Shown here: piece after piece, positions 34,194-41,741 of the stretch
Numbering within the stretch: position 1 is the first letter of the stretch
Layout: each line of letters starts with the position of its first letter
From: Paenibacillus sp. H1-7
GTDB lineage: Bacteria > Bacillota > Bacilli > Paenibacillales > NBRC-103111
Assembly: GCF_022354825.1 (NCBI RefSeq)
Contig: NZ_CP031168.1
Location: 2,171,501-2,235,500 of the forward strand
DNA length: 64,000 bases
Direction: 5' to 3'
The notes under the pieces: model-generated
Database searches by the model: none
What the model saw: the letters and a program-made list of their open reading frames with translations, nothing else
Told to the model about the DNA's origin: nothing
Program-made: the position numbers and the translations under genes

Positions 34194-34955
34194 TTGTATA
34201 TCAGCAAAAAACCGTTTGTAATTTTGTTTATCGTCATTGTTCTGATTTTCTCATGCATTACCGTGTATGCGGCTGCAAAGCCCGATTTTAGCGGTCAAAC
34301 TATCTATGCGTGCGCTAAAGACAGCGGCCAGATCACATTGACAGATGGAAGCACATCATGCGGAAACAATGAACAGAAAATTTCATGGAACGTTGTGGGG
34401 CCGCAGGGACCGATTGGACTAATGGGTCCGCAAGGGCCAGCGGGCAAAGACGGTGTTAACGGCAAAGATGGAGCCGATGGCGCTGTCGGGCCTGCAGTTT
34501 ACGGAACTGCTGTTAATAACTACGATGTATATATGAGAATAGGCGGCGTTAAAGGGGAGTCGAAAGATGCAAATTATGAAGATTGGATTGTACTCTCTGG
34601 TGTTCAGATTGATGCTTCTCAAACGGTAACGATAGAAAGCGGCGGCGGAAGCGGCGCTGGGAAAGCCGAATTCAATGAGTTTGTGGTCAAGAAACTATTC
34701 GACGCCTCTTCAATCCCTCTATTTATGGATATGCTAAAAGGAACACACTTGGCCGATGGCGAGATTGTGTTCGTATCTCGTGGTCCATCCCCCGCGCCCA
34801 TTTTGAGAATTAAGTTAACCGATGTGTTGATCACCCGTTATAACTTTGACAATACGAACGAAGCCATTATTTTGAATTTTACAAAGATAGATTTGACTTA
34901 CTCAGGTATAACGCCTCCGATTCAAGGCATTTTTGATATGAAATTGAATAAATAA
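34194..34955 (+). CDS. Exported collagen-repeat/Hcp-like fusion protein
   Basis: The protein has 253 residues. It starts with a signal peptide of about 26 residues (VILFIVIVLIFSCITVYA), and a short region with two cysteines (YACAK, TSCGN) follows. About ten Gly-X-Y triplets occupy residues 69-99 (GPQGPIGLMGPQGPAG...), followed by a domain at about 105-250. That domain matches the Hcp tube-protein pattern of type VI secretion: VYMRIGGVKGESKDANYEDW, KAEFNEFVVKKLFDASSIPL, and ILRIKLTDVLITRYN with a final LNFTKIDLTYS strand. The start is a TTG at 34194 behind AGGGGGAG. No type VI genes are in the window, so its role is unknown; display on the cell or spore surface is plausible. Confidence 0.75.
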   Translation: MYISKKPFVILFIVIVLIFSCITVYAAAKPDFSGQTIYACAKDSGQITLTDGSTSCGNNEQKISWNVVGPQGPIGLMGPQGPAGKDGVNGKDGADGAVGPAVYGTAVNNYDVYMRIGGVKGESKDANYEDWIVLSGVQIDASQTVTIESGGGSGAGKAEFNEFVVKKLFDASSIPLFMDMLKGTHLADGEIVFVSRGPSPAPILRIKLTDVLITRYNFDNTNEAIILNFTKIDLTYSGITPPIQGIFDMKLNK

Positions 34956-34976
34956 CTCTAATAAAAGAATAATCCC

Positions 34977-35210
34977 TTGCCTAGGTTCAGGAATTTTTTT
35001 TTTGACAATTCCAGTGAGTTCTCTGATGATCTCGAAATAAACAAAATTGAAATAAATGATAAGAATAATCAAGTTATTGAGGATAATATTATTCAGACTA
35101 ATTGGAATAGAATATATTTCGGATTAATTGAAATGAATGAATTGAGAATTAATGTTTATGACAAGAACAATGCAATCCTGTTGGAAGTACCGAACAAGAG
35201 CAAGAATTAG
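34977..35210 (+). CDS. Small acidic protein, unknown
   Basis: This 77-residue frame starts at a TTG, 21 bases after the collagen/Hcp gene. The composition is Asn/Asp/Ile-rich (INKIEINDKNNQVIEDN) with no membrane segment. No ribosome site is evident and the family is unknown, so it may be the 3' part of a decayed gene. A variant site A lies 94 bases downstream. Confidence 0.35.
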   Translation: MPRFRNFFFDNSSEFSDDLEINKIEINDKNNQVIEDNIIQTNWNRIYFGLIEMNELRINVYDKNNAILLEVPNKSKN

Positions 35211-35304
35211 ATTGTTACTCAAGGCTATCAGGTTACTTCTGAGAAAACCGTATTCATGCTACAGAGCTAACGCCCACTGGTCCACTCAGGCATTCCGTGT
35301 TGAA

Positions 35305-35392
35305 CTAAACGGGAGACGTTAGCTCGATAAAACAACAAAGACGCAGCTGCCGGAATGAACCGGCAGCTTTATTACGCTAACTGGCAGTTTAA
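35305..35392 (+). repeat. Array repeat, GGGAGAC variant
   Basis: CTAAACGGGAGACGTTAG (35305-35322) is followed by a hairpin GCTGCCGG / CCGGCAGC (35346-35367) and site B CTAACTGGCAGTTTAA (35377-35392). The centre GGGAGAC replaces GGGTAC. Confidence 0.8.
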
Positions 35393-35461
35393 CGCAATTT
35401 TTTCATACAATAATGGTAAAATACGTAATAAAGGTGGTGTTAAGAATAAGGAATAATCGGT

Positions 35462-35767
35462 TTGCTTCTGATTATCACGGTTGTTGTACTTGGAGGTTGT
35501 ACTGACGGGTCATACACATCTACAACTTCGTATTTGAAGGTTACAGATAAAAAATATTCTGATGATTATAAGGAAGCTTGGATTATGGCATATAATCCAT
35601 ACGACTCGGAAAAGAAGAATGTTATAAAGATTGTTGTTGAAGAACCTGTGGTTTGGAATTTAATTGAAAAGGACAGGGAGTATTTTTCATCATATAGTAA
35701 AAAAGGGGAAGAACCTTGGGTATTAGAACAGATTGCATTTCCAAGTGATGAAAAAGCATTAAGATAG
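35462..35767 (+). CDS. Small lipoprotein, unknown
   Basis: This 101-residue lipoprotein has a hydrophobic leader ending in the lipobox LGGC (LLIITVVVLGGCTDG) and a soluble part rich in Tyr, Ser and Lys (YLKVTDKKYSDDYKEAWIMA). The TTG at 35462 is 9 bases after AAGGA. Upstream in the same frame only ATA/ATC codons precede a stop, so a lost ATG is also possible. The family is not recognised. Site A lies 25 bases downstream. Confidence 0.6.
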   Translation: MLLIITVVVLGGCTDGSYTSTTSYLKVTDKKYSDDYKEAWIMAYNPYDSEKKNVIKIVVEEPVVWNLIEKDREYFSSYSKKGEEPWVLEQIAFPSDEKALR

Positions 35768-35792
35768 AATGTAATCCGACTTTCAAATTAAG

Positions 35793-35808
35793 CTAACGGG
35801 TACGATAG
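35793..35808 (+). repeat. Array site A, exact, solitary
   Basis: CTAACGGGTACGATAG is followed directly by the next gene's leader, with no hairpin or site B. Confidence 0.8.
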
Positions 35809-35863
35809 TTTAATAAACATGATTTTAAAGTAGTTAGTTAAACAACAATATAAGAGGTTTATT

Positions 35864-36157
35864 ATGGGATTATTTGAGGAACGTTTAGAAAGATTTATTA
35901 GTTGTTCGAAAGAGCTACTTACCAATGAGGGAATAGCAGCAATAATGCATTATTACTGTCATGATGAGTACGAAATGGCTTATGAGGGCTTGTTAATCGA
36001 GCTTACGATTGTGGGACATTATCCATCTCAATTTGTATTTATAGATTGGAAAGAACTTGGGGAACATTATGGACTTGATAAGGAGACTGTATTTGATGAA
36101 TTGAAATGGGAAAAGTTCATGCAGTGGGGCAAGTCTTTTTCCGCACGAAACTTCTAA
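35864..36157 (+). CDS. Small acidic protein, immunity-protein-like
   Basis: This 97-residue helical acidic protein (ERLERFISCSKELLTNEGIA, then YYCHDEYEMAYEGLLIEL) has a pattern like small polymorphic-toxin immunity proteins such as the MafI group. The resemblance is weak and no toxin gene is adjacent. The start is the ATG at 35864 behind AAGAGG. The stop is one base before a site A. Confidence 0.5.
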   Translation: MGLFEERLERFISCSKELLTNEGIAAIMHYYCHDEYEMAYEGLLIELTIVGHYPSQFVFIDWKELGEHYGLDKETVFDELKWEKFMQWGKSFSARNF

Positions 36158-36158
36158 A

Positions 36159-36174
36159 CTAACGGGTACGATAG
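36159..36174 (+). repeat. Array site A, exact, solitary
   Basis: CTAACGGGTACGATAG, with AACTA/TAGTT symmetric flanks, starts one base after a stop codon. The next gene's ribosome site follows within 15 bases, with no hairpin or site B. Confidence 0.8.
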
Positions 36175-36202
36175 TTCACCTAACCTGAAGGAGATGTAGA
36201 AA

Positions 36203-36421
36203 ATTAAGAATAGATTCGAATTTACTGCGGTTGTTTTAATAGGAAATGGCGAATTAACAGACGATTTTACCATCGAAACCGCACAAATTGCTGACCGTTT
36301 AACCGAACAACTGGAGATCGCGAAGAAAGAGCTGCAGACCATTGTGGAGAGTACTGAACATGGTAATGAGGCAGCCAAGACAATAGCCGCAGGAGCTCTG
36401 GAAGCAATTATAAAGCCCTAA
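36203..36421 (+). CDS. Small helical protein with an ATT initiation codon
   Basis: This frame of 72 residues (KNRFEFTAVVLIGNGELTDD ... AAKTIAAGALEAIIKP) lies 7-10 bases after GAAGGAG, but the expected start position holds ATT (36203). The only ATG nearby (36194) is followed at once by TAG. Either AUU is used as the start, as in infC, or the start codon has been lost. The family is unknown; the sequence resembles small helical cassette proteins without catalytic residues. Confidence 0.4.
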   Translation: MKNRFEFTAVVLIGNGELTDDFTIETAQIADRLTEQLEIAKKELQTIVESTEHGNEAAKTIAAGALEAIIKP

Positions 36422-36844
36422 AATAACCTATGCACCATGCAAATCTTCTCGAGCATTCACAATTCTCGAATAATGTTGAGATCTGAGACGTTAGTTGAAT
36501 AGCAAAACAGAACGAAGCTGCCGGCACAACCTTCAGTTAAGGAAATGATGGTAGAGCTGGCGAAATCCATAACGAACTCTCCAACAGGGCTGCCGCAGGA
36601 GCGGCGGACAGCTTTGTTACGAAGGGCGTAATAGTTGTCGAAACGTATATTTAAACTGTCAAACGGTTCAACGGTTCAGCTTAGGAGGGGCCGCATATAT
36701 GAATCTTAAGCCAACGGATAGCTATCCAATGCCAATGCATCCCCAGGCTGGGCCGAAACAACAAAAATATACCGAATCACTTCGCAGGTTGTGGCTTCAA
36801 GGGTCCTTTTGCAACAAATCCAAGTTAAAAATATAAATAAGTAC
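36422..36844 (+). other. Intergenic stretch with a degenerate repeat
   Basis: GAGACGTTAG at 36485-36494 followed by AGCTGCCGGC is a decayed A-hairpin element. The following 300 bases have only short broken frames. No gene can be supported. Confidence 0.4.
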
Positions 36845-37018
36845 CGAAAACACCATCGGTTTATTCGATGGTGTTTTTCGTATTTGTTTTCTTTTTTTTG
36901 CGAGCTGTCGGACGACACAACATTGTCCTTTTCATGGTCACATATATTACGGCTTTTTTTAATAATGGGACAATGTTCTTGTCGTGAGCTAACGACACAA
37001 ACATTGTCCCATTTTCGA
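36845..37018. repeat. Second repeat family, copy c (divergent)
   Basis: The copy has a terminator hairpin with arms CACCATCG/CGATGGTG (36845-36880), then a direct unit after TGTCGGACGACACAACATTG (from 36906), an inverted unit ATGGGACAATGTTCTTGTCG (36965-36984) and a direct unit CGACACAAACATTGTCCCAT plus TTTCGA (36993-37018). The architecture matches the other copies but the half-site sequence has diverged. Confidence 0.75.
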
Positions 37019-37263
37019 CATGTAATCAGGAAGTACTTGTACATGAATAAGGTAGTTGAAGTATCATAGATTATACCAAGCAATTTAACGGGGATGATGT
37101 GCAACCCCGATCCCAGAAAGAACTGAAAAAGTGATGAAGATATTGTTTCAATCGAAAGCAATAATTGATATGAAATCGTGTTATATACGAGATGTTAATG
37201 CTTATTCCATAATGGTAATGCCATCCCGCAAAAGATGGCCATCTCAACAAGCTACATCGTTGC

Positions 37264-37279
37264 GCTAACGGGCAGATTA
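37264..37279 (+). repeat. Array site B, solitary
   Basis: CTAACGGGCAGATTAG lies 93 bases before the NUDIX gene; no site A or hairpin directly precedes it. Confidence 0.75.
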
Positions 37280-37371
37280 GTGGAAGTAATTGTCTCAAAA
37301 TCTCCACTATATTCCATTCAATTTTATGTGATAATTTACATGGAAAGCACTTACATAATACTGAGGATGGG

Positions 37372-37818
37372 GTGGGAAAATTGGCACATAATCTAGCGGC
37401 TGGAATCGTGGTTTTAAAAGGTGATGCAGTTCTATTAGTAAAAGATAAATATGGCTGGGGTTTGCCGAAAGGTTCGAGCGAAATCGGTGAAACTTTCTTA
37501 CAAGCTGCTGAACGGGAAGCGCATGAGGAGACTGGGATTAAAATATCTGCTGAAGATGTTGCTTTCGTTACGGAGTATACTTCAGAGAAATATGGACAGT
37601 ACCTCCAAGTTTATTACTCAGGAAGGTTGCTGCCAGAGCAAAACGAAATAAAAGATCCTGACCAAGATGTTATTGAGGTTCAGTTTGTGAATATCAGTGC
37701 ATTACGTGATTTTATTACATTTCGCCCTTGGATAATACCATTGGAAAATTGGATTCAAAAAAGGGAGCTGAAATACCATTCATTCGATTTAGATGTTGAA
37801 GGATTTCATATTTCTTAG
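37372..37818 (+). CDS. NUDIX hydrolase
   Basis: This 148-residue protein has a complete Nudix box: Gly34-x5-Glu40-x7-Arg48-Glu49-x2-Glu52-Glu53-x-Gly55, inside PKGSSEIGE...REAHEETGI. It hydrolyses nucleoside diphosphate-linked compounds with Mg. It starts at a GTG (37372) after GAGGATGG; the TTG at 37381 after GGGGTGG is also possible. It lies between a site B (upstream) and a site A (24 bases downstream). A second, broken NUDIX gene occurs at 44177. Confidence 0.88.
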   Translation: MGKLAHNLAAGIVVLKGDAVLLVKDKYGWGLPKGSSEIGETFLQAAEREAHEETGIKISAEDVAFVTEYTSEKYGQYLQVYYSGRLLPEQNEIKDPDQDVIEVQFVNISALRDFITFRPWIIPLENWIQKRELKYHSFDLDVEGFHIS

Positions 37819-37842
37819 AATTATTTTCACAGCCTCATTAAA

Positions 37843-37915
37843 GTAACGGGTACGATAGCCCAATAAAACAACAGGAAGGCAGCCGATCAATCGAACGGTT
37901 GCCTTTTTCAATAAG
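37843..37915 (+). repeat. Array repeat (A-hairpin-weak B)
   Basis: GTAACGGGTACGATAG (37843-37858) is followed by a hairpin AAGGCAGCCG ... CGGTTGCCTT (about 37876-37905), a T5 run and AGGAGGATAG, a decayed site B. Confidence 0.8.
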
Positions 37916-38015
37916 GAGGATAGTCAAACCGCTTCCGAATATCTTAGATATTGGAATATTTACCAATTCCGTAAATTAGAATAATATCTAATAGCGAGAA
38001 ATCAAAGGAGTGACT

Positions 38016-38069
38016 ATGAAACACATCGCCTCCATACGCTTTAATCTATGCAGAAAAAACGATGAGTGA
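38016..38069 (+). CDS. Possible short leader frame or frameshifted N-terminus
   Basis: An ATG 8 bases behind AAAGGAGTG opens 17 codons (KHIASIRFNLCRKNDE), and its TGA overlaps the next start (ATGAGTGA). The strong ribosome site belongs to this frame, not to the downstream one. It is either a coupled leader peptide or the true N-terminus of the following gene displaced by a frameshift. Confidence 0.35.
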   Translation: MKHIASIRFNLCRKNDE

Positions 38070-38325
38070 TAAAGGTGTGATTACAGTAAGTAGCTTCCAT
38101 CCGAATGAGTATGCCAGATTTAGAATTATGGCAAGTAATAATACATCTAAGGAAGAGGCAAAAAAATTAGTGGAGGACTTTATCCGAGCATTTGAAGGCC
38201 GAGTAATAAACAAAGAAAAATTCTATAAAACCCATGAAATAATGTTTGATATTAAATCAGATGAAGATGGAAGAATTCTATTTAGAGGTAAAAAAGAAAA
38301 TCAAGAAATTTGGTGGCAATTCTAG
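38062..38325 (+). CDS. Small protein, unknown
   Basis: This 87-residue alpha/beta protein reads VITVSSFHPNEYARFRIMAS, KKLVEDFIRAFEGRV, and ends FRGKKENQEIWWQF. It has no membrane segment and no recognised family. Translation probably depends on the overlapping 17-codon frame upstream. Site A lies 44 bases downstream. Confidence 0.5.
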   Translation: MSDKGVITVSSFHPNEYARFRIMASNNTSKEEAKKLVEDFIRAFEGRVINKEKFYKTHEIMFDIKSDEDGRILFRGKKENQEIWWQF

Positions 38326-38369
38326 AAAGTCGAGGCATAACGCATTCGGCACTTTGAGTGGTGGTTAAG

Positions 38370-38410
38370 CTAACGGGTACGTTAGCCTAATATAAACAAC
38401 GAGGAAACCC
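38370..38410 (+). repeat. Array site A with short stem
   Basis: CTAACGGGTACGTTAG (38370-38385) is followed by GAGG-aaa-CCCTC; no site B is seen. Confidence 0.75.
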
Positions 38411-38550
38411 TCGCCACATTTTATATAAGAATTTTTGATTTTAACGTTTTTTTACCACTTCGGTCATGAGCATAACTCTTATAATAAAAACTCTTACCCT
38501 GTGTTTAGATGGCGATATAGCATTATGACCAATAAAAGGAGGATGAAGGT

Positions 38551-39210
38551 ATGGCTATAATTAGCATTGAAGGTGCGAGTGCTGTTGGTAAAACAACTAC
38601 ATCTTCAAAATTAGCATCGGCCAGTGGAACATTTCATATCCCAGAGATTAATACTTGGTGGAAACAACGCCCTGTACCAGAGTACCGAGAATGGTGGTTC
38701 GAACGTCAGGCTGACCGATGGGAGATTGCAAAGGAAAATGAAATAAAACATAGTTTTGTTATAATTGACATCGACTTATTCCAACCATTTTGGTACAATT
38801 GGGCTTTTGATTTCACATTATTTGGGAATCAATCATTTGAATTCGTAAGCGATTATTATCGAGAACTTATTTTACAAAAAAAGATTGGATTCCCTGATAA
38901 GTATTATCTTTTAACTACCAATGAAGCGGAGTTAAGAAAACGAAAAATGAATGACTCCACAATAAGACGTGGAGGGTTTGAAATGAACTTGCAATTTATT
39001 GAACCTCAGAAACATTATTTTAAAGCACTGAATTCATTTGTTCCTAGTCTTGTAACTTTTATTGAATCAGTTGATGTTGATATGAACATTAATACAATAA
39101 CAAATACCATTCCAACAAAAACACAGGATCATACTTATTCAATAGAGCTATTTGACTATATGGTGGATTGGCTCAGTAGTCATAAGGCTTCAGAATTTCA
39201 ATTAAGCTAA
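38551..39210 (+). CDS. P-loop kinase-like protein
   Basis: This 219-residue protein has a Walker A motif at 8-16 (GASAVGKTT, Gly13-Lys14-Thr15) at the extreme N-terminus and a Walker B-like strand FVIIDIDLFQPF near 70. LLTTNEAELRKRK with downstream Arg residues resembles a lid. The pattern fits small nucleoside/antibiotic kinases. The start is the ATG at 38551 behind AAAAGGAGGATG. Its last codons are CAA TTA AGC TAA: the stop codon and the two residues before it are supplied by the A repeat. Confidence 0.75.
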   Translation: MAIISIEGASAVGKTTTSSKLASASGTFHIPEINTWWKQRPVPEYREWWFERQADRWEIAKENEIKHSFVIIDIDLFQPFWYNWAFDFTLFGNQSFEFVSDYYRELILQKKIGFPDKYYLLTTNEAELRKRKMNDSTIRRGGFEMNLQFIEPQKHYFKALNSFVPSLVTFIESVDVDMNINTITNTIPTKTQDHTYSIELFDYMVDWLSSHKASEFQLS

Positions 39211-39222
39211 CGGGTACTATAG
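39207..39222 (+). repeat. Array site A overlapping a stop codon
   Basis: CTAACGGGTACTATAG; the TAA at 39208-39210 is the stop of the upstream gene. No hairpin or B follows. Confidence 0.8.
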
Positions 39223-39287
39223 TGCAATAACCACAGCCACAGGTCGAGGTTTCTAGTACTGTCGGTAGCAATTGGAGAGAGGTTATT

Positions 39288-39593
39288 ATGGGCTTAGACG
39301 TCTTATTGTACGATATAGACAATAAACTCATTTCTATGTATGAGTTTGATAAGGAATTACATAAAGAAATATTTTCATCCAATAAACGATGGGCGAGTTA
39401 CTCATTTCTTAGGAAAATACACGACCATTACCGTACCAATAAGGAATTTAGTGGGAAGGAACTTGAAGGCTTTATTAGTGACTTGAGAAACTATAAGCCC
39501 CTGATACCTGATAAAAGCCATACATCCTTTGAGTTATTGTTAGATGTTATATCAGATACAAAGGTTCAAAAAATTCGTATTAATGGTGATTAG
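39288..39593 (+). CDS. Small protein, unknown
   Basis: This 101-residue soluble protein (GLDVLLYDIDNKLISMYEFD ... SDTKVQKIRINGD) starts at an ATG behind GAGAGG. No family is recognised. The N-terminal strand followed by charged helices could suit an immunity or antitoxin-like protein, but this is a guess. Site A begins 7 bases after the stop. Confidence 0.5.
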   Translation: MGLDVLLYDIDNKLISMYEFDKELHKEIFSSNKRWASYSFLRKIHDHYRTNKEFSGKELEGFISDLRNYKPLIPDKSHTSFELLLDVISDTKVQKIRINGD

Positions 39594-39600
39594 CATTAAG

Positions 39601-39685
39601 CTAAAGGTACGATAGCTGAATAAATAACCACGACGCGGCTGCCGGCACAAACCAGCGGCCTTTGTTATACTAACGGGCAGGATAG
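39601..39685 (+). repeat. Array repeat, complete (A-hairpin-B)
   Basis: CTAAAGGTACGATAG (39601-39615, one base short) is followed by a hairpin GGCTGCCGG ... CCAGCGGCC and site B CTAACGGGCAGGATAG (39670-39685). Confidence 0.85.
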
Positions 39686-39772
39686 TTTAAATAATACGAT
39701 GCTTGTCCATATGTTATAGGAAAACTATGGTAAAATTAATTCATCAACTATAACACCGTGGGAGGCATAATA

Positions 39773-40537
39773 ATGATTACTCGAGAGACAATTATAAAAG
39801 ATATTGTTTCAGATCTGGGCAATGAAGAATATGTCTTAGCCCTCTGGCTAGAGGGCTCGGATGGCACAAGAAATTTGGACGAGTATTCCGACATTGATTT
39901 GGTATGCTATACCAAAGAAGGCTACACTGAAGATGCGTTCAGAAGATTGGATGAATGTCTGGGTGAACTAGGAAAAGTTGATATCGCTTACGAACAACCT
40001 GGTCGACGACCAAATAACCGCTATATAGTATACCACCTTGAAGGTACCCCGGATACTCTCTTTATTGACGTCACTATCCAAAGTGAAAGTTATCCTGTTT
40101 CATTTATTAAAGAAGACAGAACCGACGTCCCAATGGTATTGGTAGATAAGGCAGGTATTGTGAAGTATCAAAACGTTGATCGCGAATCTCATCATTCACA
40201 ACTACATGCTCAATTGGTGAGAGCCCAGGACATTTATCGTCAAAGGAGTAGGGCAGTTAAATATACAAAACGAGGACTCTTTTTAGAGTCTTTAATTTAC
40301 TATCAAAAGTATGTTTTGAATCCACTCGTGGATGTATTTCGGATAATCTATACTCCATTTCAAGCTAACTGCTTTCTGGTTCATGCGTCTCGAGACTTCC
40401 CCACCGAGGTAGTGGTAAATTTGGAGAATCTATATGCTGTAAAAAACGTAATGGACATAGCAGAAGGAATCAATTTGGCTGACGAATTGTTTCGTAAAGC
40501 CGTTAATGAGGCTTATTCCATGCTCTCACAGTCTTAA
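39773..40537 (+). CDS. Nucleotidyltransferase (aminoglycoside adenylyltransferase-like)
   Basis: This 254-residue protein has the polymerase-beta-type nucleotidyltransferase motif: Gly28-Ser29, then Asp40-x-Asp42 in LEGSDGTRNLDEYSDIDL, and a third acidic residue in TLFIDVTIQ. A helical C-terminal substrate domain follows. It would transfer AMP to a hydroxyl, possibly of an antibiotic. I chose the ATG at 39773, 8 bases after GGGAGG. Site B lies 88 bases upstream and site A 41 bases downstream. Confidence 0.8.
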   Translation: MITRETIIKDIVSDLGNEEYVLALWLEGSDGTRNLDEYSDIDLVCYTKEGYTEDAFRRLDECLGELGKVDIAYEQPGRRPNNRYIVYHLEGTPDTLFIDVTIQSESYPVSFIKEDRTDVPMVLVDKAGIVKYQNVDRESHHSQLHAQLVRAQDIYRQRSRAVKYTKRGLFLESLIYYQKYVLNPLVDVFRIIYTPFQANCFLVHASRDFPTEVVVNLENLYAVKNVMDIAEGINLADELFRKAVNEAYSMLSQS

Positions 40538-40578
40538 CTAGGAGATTCTACACGAAGGGTGATATTTATTTTGTTGTG

Positions 40579-40652
40579 CTAACGGATACGATAGTGGAGG
40601 AGCTTAATTGCAGAGCTCCTCTTTTGTTATTCATTGAAGTAACGGGAGTAAA
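40579..40652 (+). repeat. Array repeat (A-hairpin-weak B)
   Basis: CTAACGGATACGATAG (40579-40594) is followed by GAGGAGCT ... AGCTCCTC with T4 and by GTAACGGGAGTAAATAG (from about 40639), a variant site B. Confidence 0.8.
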
Positions 40653-40783
40653 TAGTATTACCATTTAAACCATAATAAGGTATATTTATTTTGAGATATT
40701 AACCTATTCAGCATAGAAGCATACTCGTCGCAAAAGCCATTAACTATCGTTATTTTCTAAACTTTTTTTGGAAGGAGCATCTC

Positions 40784-41533
40784 ATGAAAAAGTTTTTATT
40801 TGGTCTTACCCTCGGAGTTATACTTTCTATTACAAGTGTAACCTTTGCTACTGAGTCCAACAAAATTGAAGCCCTCATCTTTAAGGCAAGGTATTTGTTT
40901 AATGGTAGTGAAAAAGACCTGACATTGGATTATAAAACCTTAAATATTGACGGTAATACTTATGTACCAACACGTTTTATAGTCGAAAATATGGGGTCCG
41001 CCATTGACTATGATGCCTCAAGTCAAACTATAAGCATTAACTATTCTCCTATGGGAGCTATAAAATCGGAAGTAAATTCAAGTGTAGAAGATGACAATTT
41101 CATGCTGTCATTATATTCTGGAAAGAAATTGTTCAAACAAACTGATTATTTCGATATATGGTCTACTCTAAGATATAAGGGGCAATCAGGCATTAATCTT
41201 ACACACAATTACAATATTATTTCGTTTTACATCATAGATGAAAAAGGAAATAAAGCCGAACTTGGGAACCCCTATATGACGAAAAAATCAGATATTAACA
41301 AAGGAGATGAATTTAGGCGCATTTTTTCTTCATGGTTGATTCAAAATTATAACATTTTTTTTAGTAACCAAGGTAATTTAATGGAATCAGCCTCAAGAAC
41401 TTTACCTCCAGGTAAATATAAAATTGGAATTACAGCCTCTTACTTGAAGAATTCTGACACATATGATAAAACGGGTGACTATGACAGTGAAGAAACTACT
41501 TTAAGTACTGAAATACCAATAGCAATTGAGTAG
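40784..41533 (+). CDS. Exported stalk-domain protein
   Basis: This 249-residue protein has a signal peptide (KKFLFGLTLGVILSITSVTFA, cut before TESN) and then a copper-amine-oxidase-N/stalk domain at about 40-90 (LNIDGNTYVPTRFIVENMGS, then AIDYDASSQTISIN), typical of exported Paenibacillus proteins. The remainder (about 100-249) is beta-rich and unassigned. It starts at an ATG behind GGAAGGAG. It is probably wall-associated. Confidence 0.8.
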   Translation: MKKFLFGLTLGVILSITSVTFATESNKIEALIFKARYLFNGSEKDLTLDYKTLNIDGNTYVPTRFIVENMGSAIDYDASSQTISINYSPMGAIKSEVNSSVEDDNFMLSLYSGKKLFKQTDYFDIWSTLRYKGQSGINLTHNYNIISFYIIDEKGNKAELGNPYMTKKSDINKGDEFRRIFSSWLIQNYNIFFSNQGNLMESASRTLPPGKYKIGITASYLKNSDTYDKTGDYDSEETTLSTEIPIAIE

Positions 41534-41554
41534 CCAATGTTATTTATAATGTAT

Positions 41555-41600
41555 AAGAATCCCTAGTTATATAATTTCTACTTATACTTGGGATTCTTCA
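41555..41600 (+). terminator. Hairpin, probable terminator
   Basis: AAGAATCCC (41555-41563) pairs with GGGATTCTT (41590-41598), with extra pairing inside, 21 bases after the stalk-domain gene. Confidence 0.6.
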
Positions 41601-41652
41601 AAAGATCTAACACATATTAGCATTAAACAAATACGGGGTAACTGTGTTTGAG

Positions 41653-41668
41653 CTAACGGGTACGGTAG
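41653..41668 (+). repeat. Array site A, solitary
   Basis: CTAACGGGTACGGTAG lies 89 bases before the recombinase start; no hairpin or B. Confidence 0.75.
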
Positions 41669-41741
41669 TTTAATAAAGTTAGTCTAAAACCTTCCGTAAG
41701 AAGCAAACTAGATTTAATAGCTCTTATGGGAGGTTTTATCT

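Noticed and set aside
36706-37161. Minus-strand frame of 151 codons
   Set aside because: It spans the inverted repeat units and the terminator hairpin, without a start signal or plausible protein pattern.
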